Positions 1 through 12,362 of a stretch of DNA of 64,000 bases are shown here, one piece after another. Made by a program: the position numbers and the translations under genes. Origin of the DNA: Timema cristinae (lineage: Eukaryota; Arthropoda; Insecta; Phasmatodea; Timematidae); NCBI GenBank assembly GCA_039000515.1, contig JBCFYV010000012.1:13907290-13971289 (forward strand), given 5' to 3'. Position 1 is the stretch's first letter. The number at the start of each line of letters is the position of its first letter. The notes beneath the pieces are model-generated. The model did not search any database. It was not told the origin of the DNA and was given only the letters and a program-made list of their open reading frames with translations.

Positions 1-1558
1 ATTTCTGAACTATTTGAGAATGGTAACGTCTTTCTCTCTAAAATTAGGAATAGTATCTACTATGTTTATTTTGGGTGGAAGTTCTATTTTATTTTCGTAA
101 TTTATACTTAATTTTTGAGTGACATAAAAGTATGTTCCTTTTCAGCTGTTTTAGGTCTATCCTATTTTTTATAATCTCCTGGTTTATTAAAGTATTTATT
201 TTAAGAGAAAGGGCCTTTAATTGTTCTATTTTAAGTTTAACTTGCCCATTATCACAACTCAAACGCAGTATCCTATCCTCAATATGCTTAACTTTTGTCA
301 CAAATTTCTTTCTTTAAGAAAAACTGATGGATATAGTATCCTTAACCTGGGTTGACCAATTATTTAACTTTGGTTCGATAATGGTAACTTCTATGGAATC
401 TGCAGGTATTAACTCAACGACTACTCAAGATTTTCCCTCAACCTGTTCCTGATCTATTATTTCTCGAAATTGTGGCCATATTTTATCCGTGGTTGACCCT
501 GGGTTAACACTCTAACACGCAATTTGTATTGGAGTTCGTCGGATTCAAGTCTGTAAACATCCATATATATTTTAGTTTTGTGTAATGAACACACTGTAGT
601 AATTAAAGAATGTTATATTTGTTGCTATGCACTAGTCCACCCTGACCCATTTGACATGTACTCTTCTATTTGGTTTTGTATTACCACTTGAAAATTTATA
701 AGGAAATACACACAAATGGAGAACCATACTATTAACCCAATTATACATGTTATAGATAATATATACGTAGTCTATTTATTGCTATTTGTGTATACGTTTA
801 AACAAGAACATAGTAGGGCCAGAAAATTTGGCTGGCAAATTAATTGCGTTCCTTTACATTAATTAAAGTACCACATTACTTTAAAATGTCATTGCATACT
901 AAAATTAGTCAACTTTTCAACTTAGCTATAGAACTGTAGTGGTGGAATCTTGAAGAACTGTGGTGATGGTGTCTGTAGAGCTCCGTGATGTTTGTAGTGG
1001 GGGTGAATGATGACTTTTATTAAGTTGTTGGAGAGGAATCCCCACTTATGGTGAAGAGTTGTGGACATTTAGACGACTTCCTGTAAACGTGGGCGGTTGG
1101 TTCAATTCTTCGTTGCAGCGTAGAATATCCAAACTTATTTGTTTAGGAATTTCCCCGGTTGACGAATGCGTTTGATTAGTTCTGTTGCCATAGGACTCTT
1201 TGTTAGCTCTGCTACCATGAAACTTCTTTTCACGTGAAACTTCTTTATGTTTCCCCTGTACTTCTCTGAACTTTCTTTCTGTAGCTTCATTTCTAACTTC
1301 ACTCGAACTTTACTTGAAGTTATTATTTATTGTTGAATGTAGCTTGACACATATTAAAAACCAGAGATTTATTTTAAATTAATTGTATTTATTTTAATGT
1401 AAATGCTTTAAATTGTTTAATAACATCGTGAATTAGAGCACAACTGTCTAAAGCTCAGTTGTGCAAAAGTGAATGCTAGTGGATCGTTGATCCTAGCTGA
1501 ACTTACTTAACTGACAGAATTTAGTTAAATTACTGATTTGGTTGAACTTTACTGGGTT
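1..1558. other. AT-rich intergenic DNA
   Basis: No supported gene, RNA or recognisable mobile element. The short open frames near 89-317 lie on both strands of the same AT-rich stretch and show no domain or coding-like composition. Confidence 0.6.
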
Positions 1559-1860
1559 GAAATAACGTCCAACTCTACAGAAGTTGTTAAAAAATGTTAT
1601 CCACTAATACCATATTCACCGATGTAGGCTTTGTATTAGTTGAGAAAAATGGAGTTTGACAACATAAATAATATACAAACATTTTGTTAAATTTTTCTTT
1701 AAAATTAAATTTTAAACAAGCAATGTGTTCTATCGTAAACTGAGTATGTTATTCCAGAAGTCGGTAAAAAGTCCTATTCACCGATATCTTATTCATCGAT
1801 GTAAGCTTTGTACTAGTTGAGAAAAAGGGATGTTGACTACCGAAATAATATATAGGATAG
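1559..1860 (+). repeat. Two tandem copies of an unnamed ~120-bp dispersed repeat
   Basis: Copy 1 (about 1559-1678) and copy 2 (about 1733-1858) share a run reading, in order, a CAGAAG block, GGTAAAAA-like, TATTCACCGAT, GATGTAGGCTTTGTATTAG, TTGAGAAAAA and ending AAATAATATA. A third copy lies at about 49112-49236. There is no coding content and no clear terminal repeats, so the family type is unknown. Confidence 0.65.
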
Positions 1861-1865
1861 TCTAT

Positions 1866-4800
1866 GTTTTTGGAATAGGTTTGATGTCTATTCAAAGTGA
1901 CAACTCTTAATATTTCCTAATTAAAAAATATATTACTTGTTCAATGAAATAAATAATTATTATTCCAGTCCAGTTAATATTTATCTCTTTTTTAATTAAA
2001 AAACAATTGTTTAATATCTAGTAATATGGTTTTTCCTTTGACTTTAATTTATTTTTTTAATATATGGATTAGGCTATGTCTGCATTGTTTTTAGAATTTA
2101 TTTAAAAAAGTAATTTCTACAAGACCTAAATAAAAGTTATTCCCACCAACTTGAAATCGTATTTAATCTCATCCAAAGCTAATGTTGCCCTTCTAATTAA
2201 TATGTATTATATTAAAAGCATTTATTATGATAAAATGTCATATTTAAAACAAATTTTAAGTATTGTTTATTTCTACTTACAATAAAAGAGTGTATATTAA
2301 AAACATATGTTTTAACAGGATTATCTGAAGTTCTTATATTCCCATAGTGATACATTCTTTGAACTAGTTGTGGATTAATGCTTTTGTTTACTATGTGATA
2401 AGATCGGTAGTAATAAATTGTATGTTAGTAAAATTAATTTCCATTAACTTATCTCTATGTACTATATATAGATATTTGTAACTTAAAGTTCATTAAAGGT
2501 CAATCAATAACCAAGTCGTTTTTATTACACTCCAATAACAAAATTGTTTTCTGTACTATTCTCTCTTTGAAATTTCTGGGAAAAAGTATATTTGTTGGTT
2601 TATAAAATCAATCATAGAGATTACATAAATGTGTTGCAAAATAAATAGGATGAAATATATGGATCAAATAATATTTATAAAATTAATAATAACCACAATT
2701 ATACCGTATGTATTCTATCCAAACGAATATAAAACATTTTAGGACTAGATTATGATTTTAAATACCTTTAAGTTGATTTATAAAGTTCTATGCTAAGAGG
2801 AAGGGCCTCAACTGACAGTTAAAATATTATTATTTCACGTTTTCATGATTCGAGCCACGCTATATACAGCTGTCACTCTTACTGATACTATCGATTTTTA
2901 TAAAATAACACTAATTATATAGAATAATGTTTTAAACGTGAGTGGCAAAAACTGGATGTAAAAGGCAATTCCTATGGAATTTAAACAATGTTAATATAAT
3001 CAGTTAATAATTTGGTAAGTTTATCATTTATGCGTTGCTTCAAAGATTAAATTTCAATTTTCGGAATAAAAGAATTCAAAGTTTATTTTACGGTAATCAG
3101 ATGGTCTCTTTTGATCGTAATTTTGGGGCCCCCAAGATAGCGACGCCCATGTATTGAATAATATACCTAGCGAAGGAATGGTAATCATCGATTTGGGTAG
3201 AGATACAAGCTACTATTTGTCGTAGAATCAATTTGATGCAGCATAAAATATTATAGCATCCACCTTATTTTTTGTGATTCACTTATCTACAAGTGGCTTT
3301 CCGATCCAGCTACGTTTGTTTTCTTATTATTTATTTTTGTTTCGCTTGTAAAATATGTGAATTAAAAGTAATACGTTGGTGGGTTGATGCTTAAAAGGGC
3401 AGGTAATGATTTTTCAAATTCACGTTACTTGTACAAGTTCACAAATGTTTATTTACTGTTAAGGTAGGTGTAGTGGTTTACGGGAGAGTCCAATATTTAA
3501 TCCTTAACGGGTTCACTCTTTTATTTTTTACATATTTCTTTTTTTTCGAATACAATAAAGTTCTGCTGTATTGACTTAAATATTTCCCGTTAATATATTG
3601 TATTTATATTTTAGCCGGTTTAAATTAATAAAAGCCTTAACATATATTAAGACTCGTGGTATTTAATGATTTAGTGTTGTTTTATTGATACCCAAATATA
3701 ATGTATAGTGAATATTTTTATGAATATAGAATTATTTTAGGTTAGGTATACAGCCGTTATTGGTGTACTATTTCATTTAATAAAAATATGACACCTCAGC
3801 AATTGATAGAAACAAAAACACTTTGTTTGACGTGACAATTCTATATCTGCCATTGAGCTTACTAGTCTAGTAACGATTCACCGGTTGTTGTGCTTTTAAT
3901 CACACCTCTAAGTAGTAGGTGAACTCACACATTCAATGCTTAGCTCTGCCCTAAACAATGACTAAAAAATGACCCTCAGTATGAGACGATCCTTGGATAG
4001 CGCATTGAACGGACAGCACATAAGGGTGAGGATTTATTTCAGTTTCAAGGTGTCATTTTTAACCAATTGTAATATGAATAATTGTAACCAAACACTTAAA
4101 TAAAATGCCAACAGAACTTACTTGGGATTATTGTTAGCATGAAAATATCTGGTATTATTATACCATATATAATGTATACTATATTATGATATTATACTAT
4201 ATACTATTATGAAGATTAAAATGGGGAGAGTAAAATTTTAGTTCGACATGAGTTAACTTCTATCTATTAAACATCTATGATATATTTATATAAACTTTAT
4301 ATTATCGTTAAAAGAGGTATCCCTCGTATTAAATTAATATAAAAAATACATTGCTGAGATTTAATGGGATTAGAGATATATGTGTAATGTGAATTTCTGC
4401 AGTCTTTCCCTTCAAATTTCACATTTGAGTGATATTTATTTCCTAATTAGATGTGTGTACATGTAAAGTATGGTAAGATCGATACAATATTATAATTTAA
4501 TATATTTATAGTACAGTAATTTAGTTTTTAGCTTTAAATAAAATAAAAAAATTCTGGAATTATTAAAACATACCTGCATCGGTGAGATCATAAGAGAATG
4601 ATATATCCTCATGTGTCTAAATTGCTGGTGGCTGAGGACTTGGGACTGAAATCCCATCCGAATTTAATGAGGATAATATTTCCAATAATAAGTTCCACTC
4701 TTTTTCCACTTAAATTTGATATCTTTTTTATTAATCTTATAATTGTTATTCTTGTTCTTTTAATGTAAATACGTGGTCCACCTGAACAGGTTTGTAATCA

Positions 4801-5917
4801 GTGGTACACAAAATATATATAAAGTAATAAAAAATATTTTAACGAATTATTTTGATTATTTGAAGAATAAATTACTTAATAATACATTATAATCCATTAT
4901 CCTCTATAGTAACTTAAAATATAAACCTTTAAAAATTGTGTTTTAATAATAAAATAAACACGAGGTGTTTGGACAATTTTTTTTATATTTGAAGTCATAA
5001 ACTCTTGTCAAAACAATAGGATGTTTTATATGATTTATATTGGCATACACTCACAAGATACTTTAAATAATTTAAGGGTAATAACTGGTAAAGTTATATG
5101 GTAAGTCCGTATCACCACGTGTTCAAACATCGTTCATCTTTGAAAGGCTTTGTTCTGGAAATTGTCGTTGTGTTTACGTGATGTGACTACGCGCCGTGAA
5201 AGTGACGCAGGCAAATATAAAATGTTATTTTGCATGCTCCTTGTACCAACCCATTGTAATATACCCCTTGATCAATATCAACATGTATCGGTTTTACGTG
5301 AGAGCTTGTCTTTTGGAGCAAGATGGACTTATTGCCTAGTTCTAAATAACTTAAAATAGATTATTTTCTAAAATTATAGAATAAACTCACCTATAAAGTA
5401 AAACTAATGTGAAGGTAGTTATTATTCAGCGTGTGTGTTCTAATTAATTTAAAAAAAATATTGTTGACCTTTATGGTATTGGAGTAAAGTTCACACTTCA
5501 GGACTAGATGTTTATTGGTTCAAACCCATCCTGGTTGGACATATATTTCTTGGCGACACAAATCCGTAGTACAACTCCTTTCGGAGGGGAAGTAAGACTA
5601 TACATCCTATGTTGATTGTAGCTAGTAAGAGTATCGCAAAATTGGTAGACCCTTTCGCTATTGTTATTAGAAAGCGCACATTAAATACCTTAAATAAATA
5701 CACCTTTTTTACAAAAAGCAAAATTATATTTGGAAGATAACGGATTAGAAAAAAAACTTAAGTTATTTTTTTCTAAGAATGTACAACCTTAAAATAAACA
5801 TTAGAGTGATGATAAATATAAGGAAATACCTTTATTTTTTTATATTTTATTCTGAGTTTATCTAAAGGATATACACAAAATGTTTTAAAATCACTAAATA
5901 ACTATAAAATATTCAAC

Positions 5918-5919
<2 letters not shown>
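1866..5919. other. AT-rich intergenic DNA
   Basis: About 4 kb of AT-rich sequence. Near 4145-4210 is a run of short TATA/ATAT palindromes. A slightly GC-richer patch at 5105-5345 carries a 69-codon open frame with no recognisable domain. I see no gene that can be supported. Confidence 0.5.

Positions 5920-5961
<42 letters not shown>
5920..5961. repeat. (AT)n microsatellite
   Basis: Uninterrupted alternating AT of about 42 bases, just before a SINE copy. Confidence 0.95.
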
Positions 5962-5963
<2 letters not shown>

Positions 5964-5975
5964 TTTTAACAAATT

Positions 5976-6215
5976 ACCTTACTACTCTTTCGGAGTGAAT
6001 GCCTCCATAGTAATCACATTACTGTACTAATGTGTTGGGGATTAGGTAGGTTGAATATAGAATATTTACCCTCATTTTCGAGGAGGTATAATGGAAAACA
6101 GTTTGAGAAAAACTGCTCTCGGTACACCCGACCGAGATCAGACCGTGATCTAACAGTCAAGGAAGTAGATTTATTTCTAGAATGTGCCTTAGACCATGCT
6201 GTGCACGAAACAGAT
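5976..6215 (-). repeat. SINE family A, tRNA-derived (copy near 6.0 kb)
   Basis: On the reverse strand the 5' end reads as a tRNA-like head, with an A-box-like segment around ATGGTCTAAGG and a B-box region near 6130-6150. The other end has the family tail, on the plus strand CTTACTACTCTTTCGGAGTG, a diverged form of the CTTACTACCCATTCGGG seen in other copies. Divergence is high, so this is an old insertion. Open frames on both strands here are by-products of the SINE. Confidence 0.7.
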
Positions 6216-7039
6216 ACCATAAACTATCGCTTATTTACACGATCTGTGAGTAAATGGCTTTACCAGGATTTAAAATTAATCCATACTAATTAAAGGTTAA
6301 ATATATATTTCATGTTCCATTGTTCTATGTATTGTCATGTATTTAAATGGAGTTCCTTTTATTTATGGCCTCTACTCCTTTTAATTGAAGCGTTTTGATT
6401 ATTATATGACTATTTTAATAAATATATAGATGTTTTGGTCGTTCTTTGTATAGTTTTGTTTATAAGGTGAGAAATTTAATGCTGGCTATTTTTTATTTTT
6501 TATAACACATTCTATCCCGTAAAATTAAAATATGTTATGTTTCAAACAATAAATTTGACTCCTTGATTTGATATAAATATAATTTCCACATATTTCACAA
6601 ATACAATTATATTAAACAGCACATAACTTAGACATACTGATACTGAACCATATTAAGTTTATTTTTAAAACTACCAACAAGTATCTAGGTTATTTAAGTT
6701 TCTAGACACTTAATATACTAAGTAAATAAAAAAAAAAAATTAGACTCTTTCTTTTCCTTTATTTTTTCTATAAGGTATAAACTTTTTTCTTAGTTGGTTG
6801 GTTCAATCCCATAAACATTGATCAAATAGTCTAATAAATCGGAATCACAATTTATTATTTAAAAAAATAATCTGAAAGCTTCTACTAAGTACCGAAAAAA
6901 TTAAAAACTACAGTTGTTTATGTCTTTGAGTTTAAAGCTACTCATAACAAAGATCTCATGTATAGCTTTAAGTTTCAAATTATGTAAAATTAACCGAACA
7001 TATTTCTTAGATAAATGCACCTCAATGTTTCTTTAAGTA
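6216..7039. other. AT-rich intergenic DNA
   Basis: Homopolymer-rich AT sequence. Nothing identifiable. Confidence 0.5.
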
Positions 7040-7116
7040 CAAGGTGTCTACCATGAGACTCCAACACTTTAATCACATACAGTTTGGTACAGCAATATTT
7101 CATGGTGGACACCCTG
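7040..7116. mobile_element. 77-bp MITE with mariner-like inverted repeats
   Basis: The left end begins CAAGGTGTCTACCATGA and the right end, read in reverse complement, begins CAGGGTGTCCACCATGA. These are imperfect inverted repeats of about 20 bp. Both ends abut TA dinucleotides (7038-7039 and 7117-7118), as expected for a TA target duplication of the Tc1/mariner superfamily. With only 77 bp the element must be non-autonomous. The CAGGGTGTCC start is common among mariner-like MITEs (general knowledge); the source family is not assigned. Confidence 0.7.
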
Positions 7117-7118
7117 TA

Positions 7119-8212
7119 TTAAACCAACGCCAAGGTCAAGCTTGCGACTCTCACTGATTTTAGAGATACCCGCATCAAAAGTCACGCATTCTACGGTATA
7201 AGGATTGTTATATTTAAAAATAAGGTAACACTAGCCTGAAAAGTATCAGGGTACAAGGTAAGCTCACTACCTAAAGATTAAGGGAGGGATACATTTAATA
7301 TATCTTCTTTAATTGTTTTTTTGTTTTTTAAGTCACTGACAATTCTGTCAAAGAGGTTTAAGCCATCAAATTATTATAATATGTTAAAGTAGAAATAAAA
7401 CGTTTGAGATGCTCACCTTAAGAGTTTCTTGAAAACATTAATTTACCCTGAATGACAGCAAACAATCTTATTGCATGTATGGGCTAGACTATGCCCTATC
7501 TTATAGGCTGTGCCATAGTGGAACAATGCAAGGTAAGCTTGCTACCCTTCAGCGTAAAATAATGCTAGGTACACTAGATAGTGACAAATTACAGGTTTAT
7601 ATATCTAAGGTTTTTAATTCAATTGTATTTGGGGCCAATTTGGTCCAAGAAAATATACTCCCAATAAAATTACACTTAAATATACCTTTCTTGAATTTAT
7701 AATATAAGGAACATACTTGGATGTTACAACTACTTAAATTGATTGGTATAACTTATTTGGTCAAATAAATCAAGATAAAATAAGAAACATAACTTGCAAG
7801 ATAATTTAATTAAGGAAAAACCTAAATTATCATGAATTATGAAGGCAATTAAAAAAGCTACAGTAAAATTTCTAAAAAAATCATCAGATTGTTACAATAA
7901 TAATGTTCTAAAATTATAAAGTAGCATAAAACCCGGGGAGAATAATAATCTGTGATAGTAAAATATTTTAAGTAATAGCAGGCTATAGTATTGGCTAATA
8001 TTAAAAGTTAGACGTTTTCTGACCAGTTATAATGCAGTCTAATTAATTATTATATAATTTGGATTTTATATTACAAAAATAATACAATAACTGCATTATA
8101 TAATAAAATACGTTCAGAGTATTGTTACAGTTTTTCTCAAATCCTTTGTCAAGACAACACCTCTTCATATTCCCACATCCTAGCTCAGTTCTTATGTGTT
8201 TGACTACATTTA
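7119..8212. other. AT-rich intergenic DNA
   Basis: Contains a 75-codon plus-strand frame at 7475-7702 without recognisable motifs. No supported gene. Confidence 0.5.
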
Positions 8213-8456
8213 TTTTAGCACCACTTATTACTATCCATTTGGGTTGTACGATTATGTTGTAGGGATTAGGAAAGTTATATTTAGAGGAAGTGTACCCGCA
8301 CTTGAGTCAAGAGCGATAGAGAGAAATAGTGAAATACATTTTGGAAAAACTACCTTCAGTACACCCTACCAAGATTCGAACCACGATCTTCCCGCAATTG
8401 GCAGTATAGTATACTGTGAGAGTGGCGCATTAGACCATGCGGTCACCAAATCCGAT
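8213..8456 (-). repeat. SINE family A, tRNA-derived (copy near 8.3 kb)
   Basis: One of the better-preserved family A copies. In reverse complement the head reads TTTGGTGACCGCATGGTCTA (A-box region), followed by a class-II tRNA-like long variable arm and a B box GGTTCGAATC near 8375. The plus-strand left end has TTTTAGCACCACTTATTACT and CCATTTGGGTTGTACG, the reverse complement of the family 3' tail. The 120-codon open frame across it is not a gene. Confidence 0.85.
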
Positions 8457-9206
8457 AGTGTGACTACTGATTTTAGGGTTGTGTGCTCGAATTCTATCAT
8501 GATCATAAAAACTATTCTTGGTAAAATTGAGGTTTCTCCTTTCATAGTAATGAATTAAAGATCTGAAATTGGAGGATTTTGTTTTAAGAGTTGATTTAGT
8601 TTGTAATTTGTGTATTGATTTAGTCAATTATTAAGGAAATATAAGTTAAATACTCTTATAAAAAAGCACACCTTCATTGCTATACCATAAATAAACACCA
8701 TCCCTTTTTTTTAATTAACAATACATGTTGGTAATCCAACCTTGTACTTTTACCTTGGAGACTTTGGTTCCTGTTGTGTTTGATTGTGTATTCCAAGTGC
8801 TCTCTGACAGCGATACGTTTGGGAAATGGCGGACCCATTAGATGAGTTCAAGTCACGCTGCGCATTGATGAACCGGCCCAATTAGGGAAGGATATTGGGT
8901 CCCACAGTAGCTGGATCACTCTTGATTCACTTCCTGTACCCCCCATCACGATGTGGATACAAAGTGTGTCTAAAATGATAAAATATATCGAGGTTTATAA
9001 ATTATCATTTTGTTATTTTGACTCAAAACACTGAATGAAATGCAATTTCATCAAAAGTATATAATAGGGCAGTAGTATATTTCTAATGTGTAATTTTCAC
9101 AAGAAAATAACAATTTTTTAAATGTAAAACAGTAAATAAATTTTAAAAAATTATATCGTTTTTATTTGTATTACATTATCCTTATTTGATACTAGTTTAT
9201 TCTTCT
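8457..9206. other. Intergenic; GC-richer patch at about 8755-8960
   Basis: The patch is clearly less AT-rich than its surroundings and may be a decayed repeat, but I could not identify it. The rest is plain AT-rich DNA. Confidence 0.4.
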
Positions 9207-9487
9207 ATGACGACAGAATTCGGTGTTATTATTAATGTGACACCATCTTCAGGTATTTTTTATGATAAATATTGTATTCTGTTGAATACATATTATAAGA
9301 AAAATTTGTAAACATTTGGAGTTATTATATCTAAAAACTATTTGTGAGGTGATTGGTAAATTTTTTACATATAAGACATCAAAATTTTCACATGATTTCT
9401 TATAATATGTTTTCAACAGAATACCATATTTATGATAAATAAGACCTGAAGATGGTGTAGCTAAGATAATAGCACCGAATCATGTCA
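9207..9487. mobile_element. Foldback / long-inverted-repeat element
   Basis: The left arm (about 9207-9302) and right arm (about 9389-9487) are reverse complements over nearly 95 bp with few mismatches. They share ATTCGGTG, ACACCATCTTCAGGT, TTTATGATAAAT, GTATTCTGTTGAA and ACATATTATAAGAAA in order. The loop is about 85 bp. No coding sequence is present. This is the structure of a foldback MITE; superfamily and target duplication are unclear. Confidence 0.8.
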
Positions 9488-11912
9488 TTATAGATTAATA
9501 GGCTGCTATTTAGTAAGGAGAAGTAAATAAAAATAAATAAGTAATAATTTGGTCATTTGTTACTCCTTACAAATTAAAATCAGAATATTATTAAATATAA
9601 TTATTAAATTGAAATAATAAAATTGGTTTTCTTAACTCTATACTGTGTAAGTAAATTAACACAACGACAGACACTTAAAAATATTCTAGCTTTTGATGCT
9701 TATACTAATAATATACCAATGGAAACTACCTCTGGAGATGAATAAAATGTCAACATTGCTCTAAAATTTAACTTACATTTTGTTTTTACCTCACTTTTAA
9801 CGAGCATTGTTTCGTCGTAATGACTATGGGAAGAGGTATGGGCTCAGGAGAATTATATAAATGTGTTTTGATATTATTTATTGAACCATGCTATTAGTCT
9901 ACAGAATGGTTTAATTAAATGTGATGGGGGTTAAACTATGCTGATAAATATTTGAGAATAATAGAGGCAGTCATGTCTGTAATCCATACATTAACTAACT
10001 AGTTCATGTTCGACACTCTCGTGAGAGACTGTTCTCTGTCGTACATGACGCCTAGGACCCATTCCCATACATGGAATCCAAACCACGTCTATATTGTTCG
10101 TTGGATCCTAGGAGAAAGATTATCTCCGAAAACTATATCAGTCGCTCACTTGAAGAGTGTTGGCTTCCCGTTAGTTGTAATGTCCTTTGGACCAATTAGC
10201 GAGGAGCTGATCAATCCAGTACTATAAAGGAGGATTGGTCAGTATTGCACTACATTTAATATGACGTATGCACTCAGGAATCCATTACTTGGCTTAGTAA
10301 CAATCTAGGTCATCATTACTTCATCGATTACACAATAAAAATTCACTAGGTCTACTAAAGAATAAATTCAACCAAGCATATATCATTTCAATATTTATAA
10401 AACATCAATAAAATTAAATATTTATATTGAACATTGAAAGTAATCACACATTTGTTGACAAGGCTTATTTCCTTAAGGCTAATTGATGCCCTTTATGATA
10501 TTATTAAGTATAATATATATAAGTAGCCAAATGTTTGGTTTTAATTAGGAAGATGTAAATATTATTTTAATAATCTTTTTTGGAAAGAAATTTTAATATG
10601 GTTCAGAATAAGAATATATAAAAATTGATAGATATTATTATAAAATGTATGGGTATAGTTAGTATAGTTTGTTGCTTTACGAAATGGTTTGATAAAAATA
10701 CAGTAATTAGTGATTTTCTGGATACTTTAAGATAATAAGCTGATTACAATATATTTGATACATTGGGGTAATATGTTTTACAATGAGCGCAAGCAAATTT
10801 TGGAATTATTTAAATTAATATTTAAAATGGGAGTGAACAATTTAATCTTTTACTTTAATGAAATTATATGAAATAAATTAGAAGATAACTGAACGTACCT
10901 GGCAAAGTACACAATAAATAATATGAATTATTTACAATAGTTACAGTATAAACGTAACTGGTAAAATATTAACAAAAATTTTTCCCATACACAAAGTTCT
11001 TCACATATGAAAATAAAACTTTATCAATGAGCTCAGGACAACTTCAACCAAAAAATAGGTTTACAATTAATAACAAATATATATCAAATGAAACTACAAA
11101 AGTGATTTTATTCTAATCCCACAAGTGTAATCTTTATTAAATACAATCTAATTTATTAAAAGAAATCATAGAAATTCTAATATATTATATCAAGGAAAGT
11201 TCAATAGCTAAAATATTCCTTAATTTAATATAAATACTACACAAAAGTTTCATTTTGCTAGTAATTTGAAACATGGATACATAATAATTTCATAATATGA
11301 AAAAAGTGTATATAGCAAACAAATTACAATTAAATACACATTTATATAATATGCATATTTATATAATATGCATTTAAGTATGTAACACAAAAAACTTAAC
11401 ATTATTTCTTACAGGGATGCTTGTGGATATCTTTCATGAGCATAGCGGAACTATCTAACAAACTTTTTAAATAAAGAGAAAAAAGTCATTAAATTCAAGA
11501 ACATCTATGATGGAAATTCAACAATTGTTGATATCAACATGTGAAGAAAATTAAATATCGTATTTGTAATGAAGCAGTTTTTGTTTTATTTTGCCCCAAT
11601 AAATTTTGTTACATAAAAACTGCAATAGCAATTACCTTTTCTCACTCTCCTTACATCCTCACAGATATCAAAAAGTCAAAATCTACAATTAAATAACTGC
11701 ATTTGGTAGCTACACTTTTATCAGGAATTTTATTAGTCTTTTGAAAGTTGTGATAGGCTATAAACGAAATATTGTTGGTAGCTAGAACATGTTTATGTAT
11801 TTTCAGATAATATTTATGCAAATGTTTTATAGCCAATGGTATACTACAACCTCATATTATGATAACTATTGTAAAGGGTTGCTTTAATTTAATGATCTAG
11901 CTCAAAAAAATG
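9488..11912. other. AT-rich intergenic DNA
   Basis: Mostly plain AT-rich sequence. A less AT-rich segment at 10000-10230 carries a 73-codon frame with no recognised motif. At 11345-11375 the 17-mer ATTTATATAATATGCAT is directly duplicated. Confidence 0.5.
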
Positions 11913-12160
11913 TTAGCACCGTGTCTTACTACCTGTTCAGGATATACGTTTTTGTACTAATTACACGAATGGTTTAAGGGATGAGTAAGGTTTTATTTAA
12001 AAGAATTATATCAGTATTTTCGTGGAGAGTGAGTGTAACTTTAAAAAAACAACGTCAGTACACTCGGTCGGGATCAAACCAAGTTCTCCTTGTCATCAAC
12101 AGTCGAGCTTGCTGCGAGGGTAGCACCTTAGACCATGTGGCCACCAAAGTGAGTTCCATT
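11913..12160 (-). repeat. SINE family A, tRNA-derived (copy near 12.0 kb)
   Basis: In reverse complement the head reads TTTGGTGGCCACATGGTCTA, then AGGTGCTACCCTCGCA, a long variable-arm-like stretch, and a B box GGTTTGATCCCGACC. The tail on the plus strand starts GCACCGTGTCTTACTACCTG. The head has class-II (Leu/Ser-like) organisation because of the extended segment before the B box. Confidence 0.87.
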
Positions 12161-12179
12161 TAATAGACACGTTTACAAC

Positions 12180-12362
12180 ATGCCAGATTTATCCAGTGTT
12201 ATTTGCTAGTAATAGAAAGGCACGAGTTCGAAACGAGGTTAGGTGTACCAAGGTTATTCCCCCACTCTCCCTCCACACTAAAGTTACATCAATTCTAAAT
12301 CAAACATGTGTAATACCTACCCTAATAATGTAATTAAAATGCGGATAGCACGTACGTGTAGA
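12180..12362 (+). repeat. Partial SINE, family A-like, plus orientation
   Basis: Starts near a B-box-like GAGTTCGAAACGAGG (about 12223) and continues with the CCCACTCTCCCTCCAC segment that resembles the body of the 37.3-kb copy, ending near GCGGATAGCACGTACGTG. The head is mostly lost. It lies back to back with the preceding minus-oriented copy. Confidence 0.5.
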
